Positions 1-4,964 of a stretch of DNA of 5,312 nt are shown here, piece by piece. The notes below the pieces were generated by a model. The model saw only the letters and a program-made list of their open reading frames with translations, ran no database searches and was not told the origin of the DNA. The DNA comes from Gammaproteobacteria bacterium. GTDB lineage: Bacteria; Pseudomonadota; Gammaproteobacteria; UBA6429; Thiohalophilaceae. Made by a program: the position numbers and the translations under genes. The stretch covers positions 1-5,312 of the forward strand of contig QILH01000199.1 in assembly GCA_003233255.1 (NCBI GenBank). The letters are read 5' to 3'. The first letter of the stretch is position 1. Every line of letters starts with the position of its first letter.

Positions 1-835
1 CCACTACGCTAAATATCCAGGCAATGGAAACACCAAGGCCAATCAGGGTAAACATATTTAGATTGAGCGTAATCACCGACTGTACTGCACGAACATAGAA
101 AATCCACCCGCCCCACAGAACCACCGGCGTCGCCAGGAACATTTCCAGCCATTGGCGTAAACTGGGATCGATGATTTCAGCCATCGCCACAGGCCAGAAC
201 TCTGCCGCCATCGCACTGATTAAAACCGGGAATGCCAGTATGGCGCTAAACCAGAAACGACGAGACATGCGCGGTTCCAGAGCCATTCCACACTTCGGGC
301 AACTTCCGGGTTCATCCTGAACAATTTCCGGGTGCATCGGACAGGTATATTCGGTTTTGGTTTGCAGTACTGGAACACCTTTCGCTTCCAAAGCCATACC
401 GCATTTTGGGCAAGTGCCTGGGCCCTGTTGTTCAACTTCCGGATGCATTGGGCAGGTATAGGTTGCAGATGGATCTTCCTTTACTGGCTCCGCTGTTTTG
501 TCTAGATTAAGGTACTGCTCAGGGTGTTGTTTAAATTTGTCATGGCAACTGTTACTGCAGAAGCGATACATTTCGCCTTCATGCTCGTACTGATTCTCGG
601 CTTCTAGTGTGACACTCATACCGCAGACCGGATCAGTTAACTCATCGACATCATCCTGTTTATCGAGATAGCCTTGTGGATGTAGCTGAAATTTATCGTG
701 GCAGTTGCTGCTGCAAAAACGATAGGTTTCGCCTTTATACCTGTATTGATTCTCAGCATCGATAGTGACGCTCATGCCGCAGACCGGATCAAGTAATTCA
801 GTATTCGTATCTTTTTTTATTGTTGTGACAGGCAT
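1..835 (-). CDS. P1B-type heavy-metal (copper/silver) ATPase with tandem YHS and CPMHPE domains; N-terminal part only
   Basis: The first 278 residues are visible; the rest lies beyond the left edge. Two YHS domains come first (about residues 16-57 and 68-109), each with DPVCGM, YRFCS and a second Cys before HDKF. Two heavy-metal-binding repeats follow (about 126-150 and 163-187), each YTCPMHPE...CPKCGMALE. Membrane helices then begin at about 194-215, 229-248 and 256 onward, with the stretch NMFTLIGLGV typical of CopA/SilP pumps. Such enzymes use ATP to expel Cu(I) or Ag(I) across the inner membrane. The phosphorylation site (DKTGT) and the CPC metal site are outside the window, so copper rather than another soft metal is inferred from the family. 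The ATG at 835 is chosen because AAGGA lies 8 nt upstream (844-848). The gap to the upstream thioredoxin-fold gene is 21 nt, so the two are probably co-transcribed. The doubled YHS domain is unusual. Function call is strong; metal specificity is moderate. Confidence 0.93.
   Translation of the reverse strand, partial: MPVTTIKKDTNTELLDPVCGMSVTIDAENQYRYKGETYRFCSSNCHDKFQLHPQGYLDKQDDVDELTDPVCGMSVTLEAENQYEHEGEMYRFCSNSCHDKFKQHPEQYLNLDKTAEPVKEDPSATYTCPMHPEVEQQGPGTCPKCGMALEAKGVPVLQTKTEYTCPMHPEIVQDEPGSCPKCGMALEPRMSRRFWFSAILAFPVLISAMAAEFWPVAMAEIIDPSLRQWLEMFLATPVVLWGGWIFYVRAVQSVITLNLNMFTLIGLGVSIAWIFSVV
275..460 (-). repeat. Tandem heavy-metal-binding (CPMHPE/CPKCGM) repeat inside the ATPase gene
   Basis: Two copies (386-460 and 275-349) lie at a 111-bp period. 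Each encodes YTCPMHPE, a short spacer, PG(T/S)CPKCGMALE. Each copy carries three Cys, two Met and one His able to bind soft metals. This is the module that precedes the first helix in many copper and silver P-type ATPases. Confidence 0.85.
509..790 (-). repeat. Tandem YHS-domain duplication inside the ATPase gene
   Basis: Two copies (665-790 and 509-634) lie at a 156-bp period and encode nearly the same 42 residues. Shared blocks are DPVCGMSVT, AENQY, YRFCS and CHDKF. The first 20 bases of the two copies differ only in third codon positions, which points to a fairly recent in-frame duplication. Confidence 0.85.
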
Positions 836-856
836 GTGCTGCTTCCTTCTCTATAA

Positions 857-1081
857 TTAAGCGTTGAATAGTTTACGTAGTTCTTCTTCGTTTGGTTGTC
901 GCCGAAAAACAACTTCGCCATTGACAACCAGATTCGGTGAATGACGTATTGACAGGGATTGGCATAGTTCAGGGGCATCCTCCGCGTAAACAACACGGTG
1001 CTCAACACCTATATCATCAAGCTCTTTCGACATATCCGGAGAATGGGTACAGTTTTTTGTTGCAATGATTAAAACATCCAT
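857..1081 (-). CDS. Small thioredoxin/glutaredoxin-fold protein with a monothiol CTHS site
   Basis: This is a 74-residue, single-domain cytoplasmic protein with no signal peptide or membrane segment. It opens with a beta strand (VLIIATKNC) that leads to C11-T-H-S14 at the place of the usual CxxC redox site. A helix follows, then strand VEHRVVYAED. The Ser48-Pro49 pair fits the cis-proline of the thioredoxin fold, and a GEVVF strand and a C-terminal helix complete it. The second active-site Cys is Ser; the only other Cys is C40. The protein may therefore act as a monothiol reductase, bind or hand over metal, or deglutathionylate. The start at 1081 has AGGA 8 nt upstream. The gene lies 86 bp after petA and 21 bp before the metal ATPase, on the same strand, so a role in metal or thiol stress is inferred. 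Fold call is good; the biochemical role is open. Confidence 0.85.
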   Translation of the reverse strand: MDVLIIATKNCTHSPDMSKELDDIGVEHRVVYAEDAPELCQSLSIRHSPNLVVNGEVVFRRQPNEEELRKLFNA

Positions 1082-1133
1082 TATCTTTTTCCTGTTTTAT
1101 CTGTAATATAAATCAAGTCTTCATTTCGCCTTA

Positions 1134-1148
1134 AGTTCATCGTGAACT
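1134..1148. repeat. Inverted repeat AGTTCA-TCG-TGAACT between petA and the thioredoxin-fold gene
   Basis: A perfect 6-bp dyad with a 3-nt centre lies in the 86-bp gap that separates the two halves of the operon. No T-run follows it on the minus strand, so it is not a standard intrinsic terminator. It could be a protein-binding site, or an mRNA hairpin that sets the relative levels of petA and the genes after it. Confidence 0.5.
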
Positions 1149-1167
1149 CTTCGCTCTGTTTGTCGGA

Positions 1168-1782
1168 TTACGCATTTTTGCTCGTCCCTACCTCGATAAG
1201 TGTATCCGTTAAAAACTGATAAGGCGGAATCACAAGGTTCGTGGGGGCTGGTACACGTTTAAAAACGCGCCCGGCCAAATCAAAACGCGAACCATGACAA
1301 GGGCAAAAATATCCACCTGGCCACGCTGCGCCAAGATCCTCGGGTGCCAACTCAGGTCGATATGTGGGCACACAACCCAGGTGTGTACATATAGCAATCA
1401 CCACCAGATATTCAGAATTGATAGCGCGAAATTCATTCTGCGCATAATCAGGTTGTTGTGATACGACATCCGAATCGGGATCAAGCAATAATTTTCGGAC
1501 GTTTTCCTCTTTGAGTTTTTGCAGAATCGTTTCGTTACGGCGTAATACCCATACCGGCTGGCTACGCCATAGAATAGTAATTTGCTCACCCGCCTGGAGC
1601 CGGCTAATATCCACCTGAACAGGAGCACCAGCAGAGCGTGCTGCCATACTTGGGCTCATAGACGCTAAAAAGGGAACCACGATACCGCCTGTTCCAATAA
1701 CACCCATTGCAGCGGTCGCTGTAATTACAAAACGCCGCCGCTGCATTTGCTCAGCTGTTATATTTAATGTTTCCTCAACCAT
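1168..1782 (-). CDS. petA: Ubiquinol-cytochrome c reductase Rieske iron-sulfur subunit
   Basis: A full-length 204-residue Rieske protein of the proteobacterial bc1 type. Residues 15-18 (RRRF) followed by a hydrophobic segment (about 19-40) form an uncleaved Tat signal-anchor, so the soluble domain faces the periplasm. The [2Fe-2S] ligands are visible: C132 and H134 in CTHLGC, C160 and H163 in CPCHGS. C137 and C162 form the expected disulfide. The PAPTNL and PPY motifs near residues 179-188 are typical. In the bc1 complex this subunit passes electrons from quinol to cytochrome c1. The ATG at 1782 has GAGGG 7 nt upstream. The oddity is the context: petB and petC normally follow, but here a MerR regulator ends 15 nt upstream and a thioredoxin-fold gene and a metal ATPase lie downstream. 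It may be a second, stress-induced copy. Identity is very secure; the stress role is inference. Confidence 0.97.
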   Translation of the reverse strand: MVEETLNITAEQMQRRRFVITATAAMGVIGTGGIVVPFLASMSPSMAARSAGAPVQVDISRLQAGEQITILWRSQPVWVLRRNETILQKLKEENVRKLLLDPDSDVVSQQPDYAQNEFRAINSEYLVVIAICTHLGCVPTYRPELAPEDLGAAWPGGYFCPCHGSRFDLAGRVFKRVPAPTNLVIPPYQFLTDTLIEVGTSKNA

Positions 1783-1797
1783 TTTTTTACCCTCAAT

Positions 1798-2220
1798 TTA
1801 TTCATGTATAAATGACTCAATAAGAACACATACTGAATCGCCATCGGGCATGCCATCAGGCAGCTGTTTCCACTGTTCTACTGCAATTTCCATTCGTTGC
1901 TGTAAATCAAGCATATCATCCAGTCTTTGCCTGTTATCATCAATACGATTTTCTATAATTTCTCGCACCATCGGACAGGGTGATTTACCGGCATTGGCAT
2001 GTGATAATATGTTTCTAATTTCATTAAGGGTGTACCCCAGCTCTTTCGATTTTCGAATAAAAATTAAACGGGAAATATCATCATCGCCGTATAATTTATA
2101 TCCATTCTTTTTACTTTTATGAGGTGTGATCAATCGAATCCTCGAATAATAGCGCACAACCTCAGGTTTGACATTTGCCAGCACTGCGACATCGCGTACA
2201 TTCATTGATTTTCTGCTCAT
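1798..2220 (-). CDS. MerR-family metal-responsive transcriptional regulator
   Basis: A 140-residue MerR-family activator. The N-terminal winged helix-turn-helix runs from about residue 7 to 75, with the family pattern VRYYSRIRLITP, NGYKLY and IRKSKELGYTLNEI. A long dimerisation helix follows (about 83-118). Two Cys are present, C82 (SPCP) at the start of the helix and C131 (SVCVLIES) near the C terminus. The paired Cys of ZntR and the C-x7-C loop of CueR are absent, so the inducer cannot be read off directly. An ATG at 2307 in the same frame would add 29 residues, but it lies upstream of the promoter at 2272-2303, and the HTH starts right after residue 6, so 2220 is preferred. A GAGA stretch 8-11 nt upstream is a possible ribosome site. 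The gene is first in its operon and probably regulates itself, petA, the thiol protein and the ATPase. Confidence 0.92.
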   Translation of the reverse strand: MSRKSMNVRDVAVLANVKPEVVRYYSRIRLITPHKSKKNGYKLYGDDDISRLIFIRKSKELGYTLNEIRNILSHANAGKSPCPMVREIIENRIDDNRQRLDDMLDLQQRMEIAVEQWKQLPDGMPDGDSVCVLIESFIHE

Positions 2221-2271
2221 CCTCGTCTCTTTTGTAAAGAAATTTAGTATAGAACTTGCTATCTTTAGGTG

Positions 2272-2303
2272 ATTGTACAACATATGTGTAACACACAAGT
2301 CAA
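2272..2303 (-). promoter_or_regulatory. MerR-type promoter of the metal operon (20-bp spacer)
   Basis: On the minus strand, TTGACT (2298-2303) and TACAAT (2272-2277) are separated by 20 bp. This over-long spacing is the hallmark of promoters that MerR proteins activate by twisting the DNA. The expected transcription start is near 2265, leaving a leader of about 45 nt before the MerR start codon. The spacer is rich in short dyads: ACATATGT at 2280-2287 and TGTGT-AAC-ACACA at 2285-2297. The TTGTACAA palindrome (2273-2280) overlaps the -10 box. Confidence 0.72.
2285..2297. promoter_or_regulatory. Dyad in the promoter spacer, candidate MerR operator
   Basis: The plus strand reads TGTGT-AAC-ACACA, a perfect 5-bp inverted repeat with a 3-nt centre, lying wholly inside the 20-bp spacer. 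MerR dimers bind dyads in this place. The dyad is centred about 3.5 bp from the middle of the spacer, and the neighbouring ACATATGT palindrome is a competing choice, so the exact operator is uncertain. Confidence 0.45.
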
Positions 2304-2571
2304 GCAAGAAATAGACATATCGGTTTCCATTACTTATGTTTATACCTGTTTAATAAATAGGTGTTTCGTCATACTTTATTTTTATGGCTAAACTATGGGA
2401 ATATAAAACTTTGGCAAGCATATCTAAATAGAGCTCGCTTAAAGAGAACTTTAGCAGGGAAACACTTACAGGGCATACAGCAGGAGTTTTGCAGTACCGA
2501 TGAACAAATTTCCTTAATACAATCAATATCCTGTTATAGTTTCAATACTTTAGCTAGAAATACAGCTTAAT
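2304..2571. other. Non-coding intergenic stretch, no gene recognised
   Basis: This AT-rich stretch separates the metal operon promoter from the plus-strand 91-aa gene. A 69-codon open frame at 2361-2570 begins with GTG, lacks a ribosome site and resembles nothing I know. I see no tRNA, no insertion-sequence ends, no strong hairpin and no direct repeats. It may hold decayed sequence. Confidence 0.5.
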
Positions 2572-2585
2572 TTGATCTAAGTTAA
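2572..2585 (+). promoter_or_regulatory. Weak FNR/Anr-like dyad upstream of the 91-aa gene
   Basis: The sequence TTGAT-CTAA-GTTAA matches the FNR consensus TTGAT-N4-ATCAA at 8 of 10 defined positions. A -10-like GATAAT lies at 2599-2604. The centre of the dyad is only about 20 bp before that box, closer than the usual -41.5 arrangement, so activation by FNR in the classical way is doubtful. Confidence 0.25.
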
Positions 2586-2620
2586 TGGTTATGCGTTGGA
2601 TAATCTAACATGACATTCAG

Positions 2621-2896
2621 ATGCAATCTATGCCCGAACTAAATATCACCTTAAAGCAATTACGCGGCATGATTGGGAAGCAGGTTCTCATCGGCACCAG
2701 GACGTATCAAATTATAGAAGTATTGGAATTTAGTCACGAACTGGTTTTACAGCATTCACTTGATGAAACAGATATCCAGCCGAATCAACACGGTGATGCG
2801 AATCGCCGCGTCCCGACCACAACGACTATTCCTGTTTTGACCGCCGACCGTAACGAATTTCACCCCGCCTTTTTGGCTCTGGATCTAATCAACTAA
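2621..2896 (+). CDS. Hypothetical protein, 91 aa
   Basis: I do not recognise the family. The product is small, soluble and without signal peptide, membrane helix or Cys. It begins with a helix-like stretch (ITLKQLRGMIGKQVLI), followed by alternating hydrophobic strands (YQIIEVLE, ELVLQ). A conserved-looking segment follows, IQPNQHGDANRRVPTTTTIP, ending in FHPAFLALDL. The look is that of a compact beta-rich fold. The start may be 2621 or the second ATG at 2630; neither has a good ribosome site. Varied codon use and a well-ordered amphipathic pattern argue that it is a real gene. It is the only plus-strand gene here, and it converges on kdsB with a 124-bp gap. No functional link to either operon can be shown. 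Confidence 0.7.
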   Translation: MQSMPELNITLKQLRGMIGKQVLIGTRTYQIIEVLEFSHELVLQHSLDETDIQPNQHGDANRRVPTTTTIPVLTADRNEFHPAFLALDLIN

Positions 2897-3020
2897 TATT
2901 CCCGTTATGAATCTATTGTAACGCGATTACTTCAAGCTTACTTTACCGTTTCATTTGGGTGTTTTTATAAACATCTCTCATTTTTACTTATTAATAGTAC
3001 GTATAATAGATAATTTAATC
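2897..3020. other. Convergent gap between the 91-aa gene and kdsB; no strong terminator
   Basis: Both neighbours end here, so terminators are expected. I find only weak stems: GTAA-CGCGA-TTAC (about 2918-2930) and TGTTT-TTAT-AAACA (about 2959-2972). Neither is GC-rich or followed by a good T-run. Termination may be Rho-dependent. Confidence 0.4.
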
Positions 3021-3785
3021 TCAATCGTTTAGCTTGACTCGTTTTCTTGCTGCAATTAGATCAGAAGCACTATCAATCCCGGGGCCAGGAACTTCGATGG
3101 CTTGCGCAACTTTTATAATATGTCCATTCCATAACGCCCTTAATTGCTCAAGTTTTTCAATTTTCTCTAGCTGACAGGCTGGATACTTAACCAGCTGTTG
3201 AATAAACCCAGCACGATAGGCATAGATGCCAATATGACGAAATGTGCTTTGCAGATGTTCCTCAGAGCAGGTTTTTTTTTCATACTCATCCCGAAACCAC
3301 GGAATCGAGGCACGACTAAAATACATCGCATGGTTATTTTTATTAATAACCACCTTTACGATATTACTATCAAAAATTTCTTCATCCTCAATTAAAGGGG
3401 TATACAAGGTTGCCATGTCAGCCTGTTTGTTCTCGATCAGCAGTTTCGCTACCTGCTCTATACAAACCGCAGGCATAAAGGGTTCATCACCTTGCACATT
3501 TACGATAATGGTTTCTGGTGATATATTCCGCAGGCTTATTACTTCTGATATGCGCATCGTGCCCGACTCATGCTCTGCACTCGTCAAGCAAACATCAACA
3601 CCTATGTTGTTCGCTTCATCAACAATGCGTTGGTCGTCGGTCGCGACGACAATCGCTTTAGCCGTTGACTTTTTTACACAAAGAAAAACGCGCTTCAGTA
3701 ATGTTTTTCCTTCTATATCTTTTAAAATCTTCCCTGGCAGTCGTGTAGATGCATATCGCGCAGGAATAACAACCATAAAGGACAC
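3021..3785 (-). CDS. kdsB: 3-deoxy-manno-octulosonate cytidylyltransferase (CMP-Kdo synthetase)
   Basis: A 254-residue cytoplasmic enzyme that joins CTP and Kdo to give CMP-Kdo, the donor for adding Kdo to lipid A. Family motifs run in order: PARYASTRLPGK (8-19) for nucleotide binding, VATDD (47-51), NVQGDEPF (96-103), YFSRASIPW (155-163), FRHIGIYAYR (182-191) and VPGPGID near the C terminus. Length is normal. The start is a GTG at 3785: it gives the family N terminus MSF-VVIPARY, and GAGGAAA lies about 9 nt upstream. The next ATG (residue 4) would be too far from that site. The GTG shares one base with the TAG of the Trm112 gene, so translation is likely coupled. The usual SGT(D/E)R motif reads SGTMR here (residues 74-78). 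A run of nine A codes for part of a variable loop near residue 169. Confidence 0.97.
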   Translation of the reverse strand: MSFMVVIPARYASTRLPGKILKDIEGKTLLKRVFLCVKKSTAKAIVVATDDQRIVDEANNIGVDVCLTSAEHESGTMRISEVISLRNISPETIIVNVQGDEPFMPAVCIEQVAKLLIENKQADMATLYTPLIEDEEIFDSNIVKVVINKNNHAMYFSRASIPWFRDEYEKKTCSEEHLQSTFRHIGIYAYRAGFIQQLVKYPACQLEKIEKLEQLRALWNGHIIKVAQAIEVPGPGIDSASDLIAARKRVKLND

Positions 3786-3967
3786 TAAGTTATTTCCTCA
3801 TCCACATCCAATTCTCTTGCTTCATCTTCAAATAAAACATGTATGCCATCTCGTACCGGGTAGGCAAGCCTGTCGAGTGAACATATTAATTCATTTTTCT
3901 CAGACTTATAGACCAGTGGACCCTTGCAGATTGGGCAGGCAAATATATCTAATAATTTCTTATCCAT
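3785..3967 (-). CDS. ycaR: Trm112/YcaR (UPF0434) family small zinc-binding protein
   Basis: A 60-residue protein whose whole length matches the bacterial YcaR family: start MDKKLLDIFACPICKG, middle ELICSLDRLAYPVRDGIHVLFEDEAR, acidic tail. C11, C14 and C29 are visible; the fourth Cys of the zinc knuckle in eukaryotic Trm112 is absent, as also in E. coli YcaR. Trm112 relatives act as partners that stabilise methyltransferases; the bacterial role is poorly known. The gene sits between lpxK and kdsB, the order found in many proteobacteria. It overlaps lpxK by 8 nt and kdsB by 1 nt. A purine-rich GAGAAGAA lies just before the ATG at 3967. Identity is secure, function is not. Confidence 0.95.
   Translation of the reverse strand: MDKKLLDIFACPICKGPLVYKSEKNELICSLDRLAYPVRDGIHVLFEDEARELDVDEEIT
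3793..3799 (-). promoter_or_regulatory. Ribosome binding site that decides the GTG start of kdsB
   Basis: GAGGAAA on the minus strand lies inside the last codons of the Trm112 gene, with its AGGA core 9 nt before the GTG at 3785. This favours the GTG over the ATG three codons later. Confidence 0.7.
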
Positions 3968-4964
3968 GTTTCTTCTCTAATAAGTTTAATATTTCCAGGC
4001 CAAATTCATTTGGCAAAGTTACATTTATAGGTACGTACCACCAGTTTGACTTCGCAAAACGTTGACATTTCACCGCATCCTTCTCGGTCATAAGAACTAT
4101 CGTATCATCATCCTCTTTAATAGAATCTTCGTGATAAAGATAATGATCAGGGAATGCTTTCGTTTCCAGACGTAACCCTTGTGCGCGTAAAAAGTTAAAA
4201 AATCGATCCGGATTGCCGATTCCCGCAACAGCCTTGATCGTGTTTTCCGCTAATTCAGACAATGGCCGAGTTTCCTGTGAATTTAAGTTAACAATATTTA
4301 AACCTGTATACGACATAGCATATTCACCTTGAGCAGCCACGCCATTTGTTACCTTGCAATCCACTTCGTCTTTACGCGTTACGCACTCGCGCAAAGGTCC
4401 CGCAGGCAAACAATAGCCGTTGCCAAATCGCCGAATCCCATCGATCACCAACACTTCAATGTCTCTTTTTAAACTATAATGTTGCAAGCCATCATCGCTG
4501 ATAACAATGTCGCAATCAGAATATTTCAATAACGCTTCACCTGCAGCAACCCGATCAGGCCCCACCGCCATCGGGCAATTTGTGCGACGAGAAATAACAA
4601 CTGCTTCGTCACCAACAATATAAGGATCGGCATCAGGGCGAACCTGTTGTGGCCAACTATTCGCTTTTCCGTTGTATCCCCGACTTAGTATCCCCGGCTT
4701 GTATCCAAGCTCTTTCAGATAATTTGCCAACCAGATGACTAGCGGTGTTTTACCCGTACCGCCGACGGTGAGATTGCCAATGATTATGGTAGGAACAGAT
4801 AATTTGGTCGCCTTAGCAAAACCTATGCGATAAAAATAACGACGTATTATACTTATAAAAATGAATAGCCAGGATAAGGGTCGTAACAATAAGGTCAAAC
4901 CTGACTTGTCATACCAGGATTGCTGCAATTGATGACTTATCTTTTGTTTAATGCCTAAGTTCAT
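3960..4964 (-). CDS. lpxK: Tetraacyldisaccharide 4'-kinase (lipid A 4'-kinase)
   Basis: A 334-residue inner-membrane-associated kinase that phosphorylates the 4' position of tetraacyldisaccharide-1-phosphate to give lipid IVA. An N-terminal amphipathic/hydrophobic anchor covers about residues 22-48. The Walker A motif GNLTVGGTGKTP is at 63-74. LSRGY (93-97), GDEA (118-121) and SDDGLQH (156-162, holding the catalytic acidic pair) follow, then RRFGNGYCLPAGPLRE (178-193). AGIGNPDRFF (247-256), FPDHY (271-275, the conserved catalytic His) and TEKDAVKC (293-300) complete it. Length is normal for the family. The start is set by the ATGA overlap with the msbA stop, without a separate Shine-Dalgarno site, which suggests translation coupled to msbA. 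Its own stop overlaps the next gene by 8 nt. Confidence 0.97.
   Translation of the reverse strand: MNLGIKQKISHQLQQSWYDKSGLTLLLRPLSWLFIFISIIRRYFYRIGFAKATKLSVPTIIIGNLTVGGTGKTPLVIWLANYLKELGYKPGILSRGYNGKANSWPQQVRPDADPYIVGDEAVVISRRTNCPMAVGPDRVAAGEALLKYSDCDIVISDDGLQHYSLKRDIEVLVIDGIRRFGNGYCLPAGPLRECVTRKDEVDCKVTNGVAAQGEYAMSYTGLNIVNLNSQETRPLSELAENTIKAVAGIGNPDRFFNFLRAQGLRLETKAFPDHYLYHEDSIKEDDDTIVLMTEKDAVKCQRFAKSNWWYVPINVTLPNEFGLEILNLLEKKHG

Noticed and set aside
1082..1130. Internal promoter before the thioredoxin-fold gene (TATATT box on the minus strand)
   Set aside because: No acceptable -35 box at 16-18 bp; AT-rich sequence gives such boxes by chance.
2221..2307. 29-residue N-terminal extension of the MerR regulator
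   Set aside because: The ATG at 2307 lies upstream of the -35 box, and MerR proteins begin within a few residues of the HTH.
2385..2432. Short frame MAKLWEYKTLASISK on the plus strand as a remnant of a small gene
   Set aside because: Only 15 codons and no ribosome site; the similarity to small WEYK-type proteins is too slight to support.
2361..2570. 69-codon plus-strand open frame starting with GTG
   Set aside because: No ribosome site, a weak start codon and no recognisable motifs; AT-rich non-coding DNA easily yields such a frame.
3785..3967. Trm112-family protein broken by loss of the fourth zinc Cys
   Set aside because: E. coli YcaR has the same three-Cys pattern and the length is normal, so this is the usual bacterial form.
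3244..4065. Long plus-strand open frame of 273 codons
   Set aside because: It lies opposite kdsB, the Trm112 gene and the end of lpxK, all with clear family motifs; its own translation shows no known domain.
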